A DNA stretch of 64,000 nucleotides from positions 1 through 64,000 of the IMG/VR virus record IMGVR_UViG_3300007512_002515; one strand, given 5' to 3'. Under the pieces are notes generated by a model. That model worked only from the letters and a program-made list of their open reading frames with translations. It was not told the DNA's origin and ran no database searches. Numbering within the stretch: the first letter of the stretch is position 1; each line of letters begins with the position of its first letter. A program made the position numbers and the translations under genes. The stretch is from a virus. Positions 44,591-53,900 of this stretch are shown here, one piece after another.

Positions 44591-47500
44591 ATGTTTAACA
44601 CAAAGAATCAATGGATCTGGCCAGACCTTTCAAGATATGTTTCTTCGATTGGAAGCCACGGCAAGCGATGGGAATTGAAACCCATTTGTAAAGCTTACTA
44701 TAGATTTAATGAGTGGTCCGCATCAGGTGAGCCAGGGTTTAAAGATCGTGCCGGCGCCCAAGAACCACTGATGATAGTCACCGGCAGTGGAACTGCTGGA
44801 ACCACCTCAACGACATATCCGCCAATCCTTCCATATAATAAGGAGATGTTGCCCTTAGATTTTGACAAGTCATTAGCTGGCAGCTTACCAAAGTTTACTC
44901 CCACTTCATTAGAGCTTGTTCCTAACTCTGAAACTCGAGTTGCACGTCCGCTTGTCATGAAGTGTTTTGACTTCGGAACCCGCGACCGCCGCTTTTTACT
45001 GAGCAACACTCTTAAGAATATTGACACCACTTTCCTCCAGGAAGAGTATACATTCGTTACAAGGGTATGTGTTACTTCACCTGCCGGCGATCCAGAGCTT
45101 ATATTTTCACTATCAGAATTTAATCTGACCTTATTGTCTCTTTCTTGTACATCAGCGTCAGCGACACAATATACTTTGGGAGCGAAGGTCTTTGATACGG
45201 TCGGCACCACTGAGTCCGTTTCAGGAAACCTCTATTATGATAAATGGTACACTGCCTTTATTTCTGTAAGGGGCCCAACTGCTTCTACGGCTGGTCAGGT
45301 AAAACTGAGTGTGTGGGAAATGACAGACGGAACTCGTACTGCGGTACCGACCGTCACCGCAATTACCGCTGGAAAAACTCTTCTTAGTCTCACATCTCCT
45401 AGAATATTCGTCGGATACGGAGACCCGACTTCTGCTCCTAATCCTTCATTCCCTCCAGGCGAATCGAATAATTGGGGACATCATTCCAAAATTTTTGAGT
45501 TAGCAATTCTTGGAAATTGGACTTCTAGTGAATTAAACCAGGCGATCGCATCAGGATGGTCTGACGAAACTCTTACCGGACATCCTCGTCTTTTCACAAA
45601 TTGGACATCTGGGTTTGATAGCGAAAAAGCTAGAAAAGCATTACGATTGATGGACGACGCAAGAGCAGCTTATCCATCGATAGTAAGAACCGGTGACGGA
45701 ACCCGGTTAGGGAACCAACCAGTATCACCATTTAACGATGATAATACGCTAATTTTTACCGCTAGCTCTCATTTGCGCTTTCCAGAAATGTTGCCCGAAG
45801 ACTTATTTGCTGACAGCGGAGCTGGTGGTAGTCTGGAGAGGTATTCTAGAAAGAATTTAACGCACACTTCACCGACCGATCTCGGTGCCGACCCATGGAT
45901 AATTGCCTCCGGCAGTGTCAGACCCGGTATTATGTCTAGAGAAGCATTCATTTTTAATAGAAATGATGGGATATATGGTCAGCAATTACAACACAGGAAT
46001 AGACTAGCTAGCGCGATGCCTCCCTTTGATGATTCCGCCCGTGATACCGCTGTAGAAATAATTCACTTACCTGCCACACCACTTTCTACCACACTAGGTT
46101 TTGATCAACCGCTGGGTAGCAGAATCGCGATTGTTATAGATTTAAACCCCACCCAAGATCTGGCTTTAGGCCATGTCAGTAGAGACCTTATATTGACAGG
46201 ATCCGAGGGAGTGGGCGGTGGCTTAGAAAATCGTACTTGTGTACCCGACTTTTCCAATGTAGGTAAGGCAATCGACAGTATCGCCTATTTTAATTTCGCC
46301 AAAAGCCGCTGGGACTTAAAGGGTAGTATTATTGATGACTCTATACTCCCGATGCCATCGAGCCTGGACAATTACAAGTCACCCTTTATTGTTTCTTCTT
46401 CTCTTGCATTCGGGGCCACAACGGGCTTCGTTGTGAATCCAGATGCAGAGGATCCAGTCTTACCCTTAATGGCGCGAGGACGACCGACTGATACTTTTGG
46501 ATTTCCGTTTGATGAAAAGTGGTCACCACAGCGTGAACAGAAATTAAATTTGGCAAAATATATTTCTGCTCCTTTCTTGTTAGAGAAAATGGTCATTAAG
46601 CATGACATAGAATTCTATGAGGCGGGTGATGAGGGGCTTGGATATATGATAAGGGAAAAGAAGAGTCCGTCGGATGGATCTTTTCTTGCTCATTCTTCAT
46701 CAAGAGCGGGAGACACTGTCCCCAATTATGCTCGCGTCGATGTGACCGTGCAACCTCCACAAGGGTCGCTCTGGACCACCGCCACCGCATCCTGGCAGGA
46801 TTTATTTTATGCCGGTACATCTCGTTCCGATAAACTTACATACGGTCGATTTCCCCTTATGGGAGGGATGAGAGGAAGCGGCGGCGTCGCAGCAGGGATA
46901 AGAGGCGGCTTGTTAATGCCGTCTGATGATAGCAAGTATAAGGTTGTACCCAATGTCCTTCTTCCGCTTGAGGAAAACGGCGCTCCCTGGCGTCGGTTTC
47001 CAGCAGACAAATCGTTATACATTAATGCCGACATAGAAGAGATCGAACTAACAGCTGGGCAAACACCTGGCGGAGCAGCATTCTGGCGTGCCGATACTTT
47101 CTTCTTACTTCGTGACACAGTGGGTCGGGTTAACCGAGTAACAGAACGAACCCCTCCAGATGCTTTCTTGACCGGCGCATCGAGAGGACGATGGTGGCCA
47201 CGTGGAGTGTTCGACAACGCGCAAACCACCGAAGGCTGGCCTTATTCGATTCCACAACGTTATACAGTCAACTCGGTATCTTCCGGTTCAATTCGAGAGC
47301 TTATTACCTACGCGCAAATAGCTCACTGTGGTTATGTAAGAACAGACATGAATAGTCAAGCTCTTAAGAGCGGCTCTACGTGGCAAGAAACCCATCCCCT
47401 CCGCGCCGGTGCTATGCACTACCCTCGGCAGAACAGAACGGGCACTCCATTTACAATAGCTGGTCAAGAGAGATGGGAACAACCACTAGACAATGCTGCC

Positions 47501-50500
47501 TGGAGCGGCGCCGCCGAAGCCTGGCGAAACTACGATTCTCGAGGGTACCCACATCATGGCCAGACCTCTGCTGAAATGGGGGACCAGCCCCCAATGTGGG
47601 CAAACATTGTGGGATACGTCCAAGACGATACCGGATACCCCGGCCCCACAATCACGCTGCAGGGATTCGAGCCAACGTGGCCGAGTCCCCACCCTTGGGA
47701 TACGCAGCCGGCTACGGGTTGGTTCTCTGAAAACACGTGGGAATCTCAGTTCGTTAATGCGGTGTATCCGTACCAGGCTCAATACCATCCCCTTGGTCTT
47801 GATGATTGTGTTGTAGGTATCCCCAATGGTCCCCAACAGTTTCCAGGAAAAGAATTTGTGGTAGATGCTACCGGCAATGCCAACTATGGCGTCCCCAGCG
47901 CCGAACACAAATGGTCTCGGGCATTTAACGGCCAGTGGCACTCGGGCAGCCGCGAAACAGGTGGGGGTTCTTTTATATCAAACCCTGTTATGTTCGTTTC
48001 AGAATCAGCTGTTCTGGCACGAGCCAATATTGATGAGGACCATGGCGCATATGATTTCGCGTTGTATGGAGGATTTAATACTCCGGGGAAGATTACCAGA
48101 AAGACTTTACTTGATGCCGGCTTAAGACGAGATTTAACGATCCAATTAGAAGAGGGTAATCGCTTCGTAAGACTCCTCACAGCAGACCCCCACCCGGGAA
48201 TGCTCGGGTGGTGTGATCTTCCTCCGTGGACTTATAGTTTGGATGGTAATATCTCATTCACGACTGTCAATTGGGAAAAGCTCCAGCCAACGTCAGCATA
48301 CATCGTCGCGACCGCAAGTAGAGCAGCCTATCAATCCGGACACAATCTTCCACTTTCTCCAGATATAGCTGTCCTAAATTCTGGTACCTTCACAATTGTG
48401 TCAGACATTAAGAACAACACAAAGGGCGGCGCTATTTCAGGTCTAACATATCGTAGCGCGTTCCCACAGCACGGCCATAAGCTGGTTTCTGGCTATGACT
48501 ATATTCCCCCCGTCAACTGGCACTTCGACGGCTCAGGAGGTACCACCGACGGTTGGGATAAAGCATTTTCTCAAGTTCAAACACCATTACCAGTTATTCC
48601 TCCAAATATTCTGTGCAGCGTAAAATCCCTCACATACCCTCGAGAAGGAGGATGGACAGCTGGACTCGAAGAGCTTAGTCCTGTGAATCCCACAATGCGA
48701 AGTCTTGGAATGTCTTCAGGCAGGTCTTATATTCGTGGAGTAGTTGGGACGATCGAGACGACACAAAAAGGATGGTACGCTGCTCCAGCTAGAGATCTCA
48801 CGCCTCCGACCTACTTTGACGCTGGTACCGGCCCCTATGGATGGTCCGGACCTGTTGGTGCTGCCCACTTTACGCAACAGCACGATTTTAAAACAGCGTT
48901 TGGGGCGAACAATCAAAATTGCTTTCTCGGACAATTACTTCCTTATGCATTAGGTTATGATACCAGAAACTGGGTTACGTGTTTTCCAAACCTTGGAGAG
49001 AACTCCGTCTTCATCGGCAACAATGAGGCAGGAGTACAAAATGCTCCAACATTTTCTGCGAATCATCCACCATTTTGTCTGGGGATAATGCAGCAACTGT
49101 CATCTTCATACTCAAGGGAGTACGTCTATAACTCTCCATATCTCCTGTTTCCCAGCGATGATCTGGTTTTTGGTTTTCAACCTGCCATTGGGGGCGGAAA
49201 CGAAGGCGCTCCAAGAGCAATCAACACGCCTTCAGGTCCGTTTAGTCTGTCAGATGGAGACGGTTATCAGGGGGTACAGTCAAACAATTATAGAGATGGT
49301 ACTTGTAACGTCCACGAACCTGTTGTTATCAACAACAACTCTTCTTTCGGTGATCCATTCCCCGTGCTCGTAGACCCAAAAGGGACGGGCGGCCCTCCAA
49401 GACGTGCAGATTTGGGCGACCTGTGTGGAAACAAAGGTTATCAGTGCTCAGGCGGCGTAAACTCGTATAAAGACCTCTCAATGGCCTATCTTGCTGGAAA
49501 TAATAGAAGCTCACTTTCTGAACAGTTACGCCAGACTATCTTGAAGGGTGGTGACGCAAAGCTTATACTCTACGGAACACTGCTAAGAAATCAAAGACCG
49601 CTTCCCGCTGAGTTGAATCAGCAGCTTGTAACAAATGCTGTCCATGAAGCTTTACATTATGATAACCCCGTGCTTGATCAATTTCAGGTACAACAAGAAT
49701 CAGAATATAAATCCTCTTATTTGACACAATATATTACAGGAAGCCTACAAAGAAGGCCACATCAGCGAGGTGTTGTAGGAACGTCTTGGGACGGTACCCT
49801 TAGCTATAATGCATCATTTAACAGGTTCGTTACACTTACTGATGAAAGTGAAGTATATTGGGATTCATTATTACCTGATCCATTCGGAATATGGGATAAG
49901 GACGGTGTAGTATTGTCTGACATGGTGGTGGATGATGAAGGCCAAGGCCTCGCCGAGGATGTCAATAAGCTGGGCGGCATTTACATTTTCGCACTGGGCT
50001 CTTATTACAGCAGCCCGAACTGGAACCCCGCTGCCGAGGCCATCAATTTTGTGTGGAACAGGGCTTTTCCGTTTGAGGCAAGATATTCGGAAGTCTTACG
50101 CTCATTGGTAGATCCAGCCGCGGAATTTGGGATTGCTAGACGAGCATACGCCCTTGGTGGATACCCTACATTCACACCAAAACGCGTCGCTTGGCCACTA
50201 AATCGTGATAATGGTCGTCCCGGTGTAGTGGTTGGTAACTCGCATCAAACAACATGGGCTATGAATGGTGAAATACACCCGCTTGGTATAGGTAATGTTG
50301 ATGCCCCATGGGTCACAAAGCAAGCTAGAACAACCCCCTCCATTGGAAACGCTGCATATCTCTTTGGGTTTTGTAGAACTCAAGGGTTGTATGGCGATCC
50401 AGACTCACAGTATAGTGGGACGTCCCCTTATAGCGATACTACCCCACCGCAATATGGCGGTATGTATTATATCGAGGACGGAGTGACTTATTTACCACTC

Positions 50501-50917
50501 ACTGATATCGAGCCCCGACCCGGGCGATGGGACCATCCAGAAGGTGTAAAGTACGGATTGAAGAATTATGTGTGGCAATCGACAGCGGGAGTTTTCCGGT
50601 CGGATCGCTACGGACAATTACGAGACATGCTAGAACAAAGAAGGTACACCAAGGTTTTCCATCGAGGCGATGATGATATCGACCGCGGTGAAAAAGACGC
50701 CGCAGTCTCTTGTATCTTTGTCGATAGCGATGGAAATCCAGTCGATGATCCAACGACAACGCAATGCTTGAACATCAGTACATTTATGACTTCTTCTATT
50801 CCTTATTTTGAGGGCATCTCTCAGAGAGTAATTCCGCCATCTCAATTTATATCGATAAGCATTAATGATGCCTCGGCGGTAAGCTTAAGAACAACGCCTA
50901 CGAGATCAAGCCGATAA
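44591..50917 (+). CDS. Giant tail protein (2108 aa) with N-terminal LamG-like domain
   Basis: This 2108-aa protein is the largest in the window. About residues 30-250 form a LamG-like domain (CKAYYRFNEWSASGE, WYTAFISVRG, FELAILGNWTSSEL). The rest has no family I recognise: it is rich in Gly, Pro, Trp and Tyr, with many turn-like segments, and includes Cys residues scattered in the middle and C-terminal parts. It follows the last gene after two bases. Such a giant in the baseplate region could be a tape-like ring, a fibre socket or a depolymerising tailspike; no catalytic motif was identified. It ends before an intergenic gap of 77 bp. Confidence 0.68.
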   Translation: MFNTKNQWIWPDLSRYVSSIGSHGKRWELKPICKAYYRFNEWSASGEPGFKDRAGAQEPLMIVTGSGTAGTTSTTYPPILPYNKEMLPLDFDKSLAGSLPKFTPTSLELVPNSETRVARPLVMKCFDFGTRDRRFLLSNTLKNIDTTFLQEEYTFVTRVCVTSPAGDPELIFSLSEFNLTLLSLSCTSASATQYTLGAKVFDTVGTTESVSGNLYYDKWYTAFISVRGPTASTAGQVKLSVWEMTDGTRTAVPTVTAITAGKTLLSLTSPRIFVGYGDPTSAPNPSFPPGESNNWGHHSKIFELAILGNWTSSELNQAIASGWSDETLTGHPRLFTNWTSGFDSEKARKALRLMDDARAAYPSIVRTGDGTRLGNQPVSPFNDDNTLIFTASSHLRFPEMLPEDLFADSGAGGSLERYSRKNLTHTSPTDLGADPWIIASGSVRPGIMSREAFIFNRNDGIYGQQLQHRNRLASAMPPFDDSARDTAVEIIHLPATPLSTTLGFDQPLGSRIAIVIDLNPTQDLALGHVSRDLILTGSEGVGGGLENRTCVPDFSNVGKAIDSIAYFNFAKSRWDLKGSIIDDSILPMPSSLDNYKSPFIVSSSLAFGATTGFVVNPDAEDPVLPLMARGRPTDTFGFPFDEKWSPQREQKLNLAKYISAPFLLEKMVIKHDIEFYEAGDEGLGYMIREKKSPSDGSFLAHSSSRAGDTVPNYARVDVTVQPPQGSLWTTATASWQDLFYAGTSRSDKLTYGRFPLMGGMRGSGGVAAGIRGGLLMPSDDSKYKVVPNVLLPLEENGAPWRRFPADKSLYINADIEEIELTAGQTPGGAAFWRADTFFLLRDTVGRVNRVTERTPPDAFLTGASRGRWWPRGVFDNAQTTEGWPYSIPQRYTVNSVSSGSIRELITYAQIAHCGYVRTDMNSQALKSGSTWQETHPLRAGAMHYPRQNRTGTPFTIAGQERWEQPLDNAAWSGAAEAWRNYDSRGYPHHGQTSAEMGDQPPMWANIVGYVQDDTGYPGPTITLQGFEPTWPSPHPWDTQPATGWFSENTWESQFVNAVYPYQAQYHPLGLDDCVVGIPNGPQQFPGKEFVVDATGNANYGVPSAEHKWSRAFNGQWHSGSRETGGGSFISNPVMFVSESAVLARANIDEDHGAYDFALYGGFNTPGKITRKTLLDAGLRRDLTIQLEEGNRFVRLLTADPHPGMLGWCDLPPWTYSLDGNISFTTVNWEKLQPTSAYIVATASRAAYQSGHNLPLSPDIAVLNSGTFTIVSDIKNNTKGGAISGLTYRSAFPQHGHKLVSGYDYIPPVNWHFDGSGGTTDGWDKAFSQVQTPLPVIPPNILCSVKSLTYPREGGWTAGLEELSPVNPTMRSLGMSSGRSYIRGVVGTIETTQKGWYAAPARDLTPPTYFDAGTGPYGWSGPVGAAHFTQQHDFKTAFGANNQNCFLGQLLPYALGYDTRNWVTCFPNLGENSVFIGNNEAGVQNAPTFSANHPPFCLGIMQQLSSSYSREYVYNSPYLLFPSDDLVFGFQPAIGGGNEGAPRAINTPSGPFSLSDGDGYQGVQSNNYRDGTCNVHEPVVINNNSSFGDPFPVLVDPKGTGGPPRRADLGDLCGNKGYQCSGGVNSYKDLSMAYLAGNNRSSLSEQLRQTILKGGDAKLILYGTLLRNQRPLPAELNQQLVTNAVHEALHYDNPVLDQFQVQQESEYKSSYLTQYITGSLQRRPHQRGVVGTSWDGTLSYNASFNRFVTLTDESEVYWDSLLPDPFGIWDKDGVVLSDMVVDDEGQGLAEDVNKLGGIYIFALGSYYSSPNWNPAAEAINFVWNRAFPFEARYSEVLRSLVDPAAEFGIARRAYALGGYPTFTPKRVAWPLNRDNGRPGVVVGNSHQTTWAMNGEIHPLGIGNVDAPWVTKQARTTPSIGNAAYLFGFCRTQGLYGDPDSQYSGTSPYSDTTPPQYGGMYYIEDGVTYLPLTDIEPRPGRWDHPEGVKYGLKNYVWQSTAGVFRSDRYGQLRDMLEQRRYTKVFHRGDDDIDRGEKDAAVSCIFVDSDGNPVDDPTTTQCLNISTFMTSSIPYFEGISQRVIPPSQFISISINDASAVSLRTTPTRSSR

Positions 50918-50980
50918 TTTTTTAGTCACCCTCGGCCCACCGTTTCCATCTTACGCGAGAGATGAATAGTTAAGAAGGCC

Positions 50981-50987
50981 AGGAGGA
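50981..50987 (+). promoter_or_regulatory. Strong Shine-Dalgarno that fixes a TTG start
   Basis: AGGAGGA at 50981-50987 lies seven bases before TTG 50995. No ATG or GTG is placed at a comparable distance in this frame. This is the best evidence that the 1654-aa fibre gene starts at a rare TTG codon. Confidence 0.7.
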
Positions 50988-50994
50988 ATCTTAA

Positions 50995-53900
50995 TTGCCG
51001 CGCGAGTCAAAGAGCGATCTAAGAAAATCTGATTTTTTGATTATTAGATCAAAAACAGACGGTTCTATTGTGAAAATCGTGTCACCCCAGCATTTCCAGG
51101 TGGGGTTTGATGATGCTGATTTTGAGCGTGTTGTTTTGGTCAATGGCACGGTCAAATCAACAATGGGTGTTTATTCCCCGGCATTCTCTGGGTCGTTACA
51201 AACGTTGATGGATGGTACATCTTATCTACGTGAGGGTAACAACGTATCAATCACCTCTGGCTCTGATGGATCAATTACGATAGCCGCAGGCACGGCTGGC
51301 ATTGCACACTCTTTAACAGGTGGCGGCGCATCAAAGGGAATAAAAGCTTTTGATTACGATGGCACTTCGGCTAAAGAGGTTGAAGTTGATTTAGATACTA
51401 TCAATGGTGGCCTTGGCTTTTCTAAGTGGGGTCTGGCTGTGATACCCTCTAAGGCCAACTCTATTCTTGATTCCGAAGATCTTTCTCAATCAGATCTATT
51501 GGTTATTGAAGATGTCACCGACGCCGATGAGGGTGTTAAGAAAATTACGGTGGGTGACTTAATGTCTGCCGCCACTACAGGGGTGCTTAGTAACGCTATA
51601 ACGTTTGGTAACGGAATATACGATTCTGCGAACGCGGCAGCTTCGTACAACAATAGCGCTGCAGCAACGATAGCAGTTGATCTTCAGACAGACCCAGGTT
51701 TATCATTTAGCCAACAAAAATTAGGGGTGCTATTAAATGGAGCCACGATAAGCAACGGTGCGTCAGGCTTGAGCGTTGCGAGTGTCCCCAGCGCAGTGAC
51801 TTGGGGTGTAGGACTTTTATCCACCGTAGGCAATTCATTTGATGGTTCTGCCGCCACAACAGTATCAATTGATACAGGAATAATACCTGCCCTCGGAACG
51901 CCAAACACATTTACGGGTGTCAATACATTCTCTTCTCTAGCTGGTGGCGGAATTATTGGCTCGATACAAGAGGTATCACCCGGTACTGACTATCTGGTTG
52001 GTGGTAGTAATGTTACAATTACAAAAGACCTTCCCGGAGCCGGCCAGATAACGATAGCTGCTTCCATGGGAACGGGCGGCGATCTGACTCAAGGTTCTGG
52101 AATCCAGACCTTTCTCTATAATGGAACAGCCCCTGCAACAGTGGCCTTAGATGCTACATCCCTAGCAGTGTCAGGTGATAGAACGTCATATGTTTTTCTT
52201 TCTGATGGAGGAACCACAATAACTAAGCGCACTGTGGCAACCCTAGTGGATCTAGCAGATAGAACTGCTCTAGTTGCTTCAAAGGTAGGTGGGGGAATAA
52301 CTGTTGAGTTCCCCGGGTCAACTGTTCCAGCACAATTTTCTATTGATAGTGATGGAACAACACTCCGGGTTGGCAGCAGTGGATTAGAAGTTAAAAAGGT
52401 TCCGTATAACTTAACTCAAACAACTGGGATCGCGACATTTTCATTTAATGGATCGTCTGCGCAGACTGTGGGTATCGACACCGGTGTGGTACCCCGGAAG
52501 GGTGTCGATAATACCTGGACGGGTCAAAATACATTCGGTGTATCCACCACCGCTGGTTTGACGGGTTCTCTCCAAGAAGTGACCGCCGGCGTGCCCTATC
52601 TCGCAACCGGCACAGGCATGAGTATTACTACATCATCAAATGGCCAGGTTGTTATTTCTACAAACGGAGAAGAAGTAACAGGTATAACGGCTGGTGATGG
52701 ATTGTCTGGGACCCGTACAGGAGGTGATGTAACGTTAGCTGTTGATTTAGCGCCCCACCCGGGTCTTGAATTTAGCACTGGAAAGCTAAAGGTAGATCTC
52801 GACGGTAACACACTTTCATTAGGGATCTCTGGGATATCTGTCGCAAGTCTTCCCTCGGCATTATCACAAGATGTAGGTATTAATACATTTTCGTTTGACG
52901 GCTCAACAGCTAGAACGGTTGGTATCGACACTGCAATCGTTCCACGAAAAAATGTTGACAATACATGGTCAGGAAAAAATACATTCGGCGTATCCGCTAC
53001 AGCTGGATTAACAGGCTCTCTACAGGAGGTGACTAATGGAGTGCCCTATCTATTGGCATCCGCAGGGGTCACCATAACCACCGCATCGAACGGCCAAATT
53101 ACCATCTCTGCTACAGGCACAGGAGGAACAATCACTGGCTTGACCGCAGGTGACGGATTGTCAGGCGGTGGTAGCTCTGGGAACGTAACAGTGGATATTG
53201 ATCTTGCTACGGACCCCGGACTTCAATTCACAACTGGGAAACTAGATGCGAAGCTTAACCCTAATGATACGATAAGAAAAGATGCCGATGGTCTTGCAGT
53301 CAATAAAGTACCGTATGATTTGACCCAAGGCGCAGGAATCAGCTCGTTTGGATTCGATGGTAGCTCTGGTGGACAAGTTGTTTCAATCGATCAAACCCAA
53401 GTTCCAATGCTTGCAAACGACAATACGTGGACAGGCGATAATATATTCTCGGTTGGTTTATCCGGTTCGTTACAAATGCTAAGCGATGGCAATACGAAGT
53501 ACATGGCAGGAATCGGTGGTATTAAGATTTCTACGTCATCATTAGGACAAATTTTAGTATCGGGTAGCGAGGGTAAGATTTATACCGCCGGCCTCGGCTT
53601 AGATCTCGCTACAGATCAATTTTCGGTTGATAATGCCATTGTCGCTACCTTGACAGGGTCGCAATTTAGCGGTGACGTTGGGATTACCGGTTCTTTGGGC
53701 GTCGAGGCAAATGCAATTTTCAAGACAGGGTTGTCTGGTTCTCTTCAAATGTTGTCGGATGGTACGACGGAGTATCTAGCTGGAATCGGCGGAATAGCTA
53801 TTACAACTGCCTCAAATGGTCAAATAACGATTAGCGGTAGTGTGGGGCGTGTGTATACGTCAGGGGTCGGCCTAAGCTTGGAGGAAGATCAGTTCTTTGT

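Noticed and set aside
44698-45210. Long minus-strand ORF of 170 aa
   Set aside because: It lies wholly within the 2108-aa gene, has no ribosome site that suits it, and its composition mirrors the plus-strand codons. All minus-strand ORFs in the window are of this sort.
47486-47941. Minus-strand ORF of 151 aa
   Set aside because: It is a shadow of the GC-rich part of the 2108-aa gene, where several frames stay open by chance.
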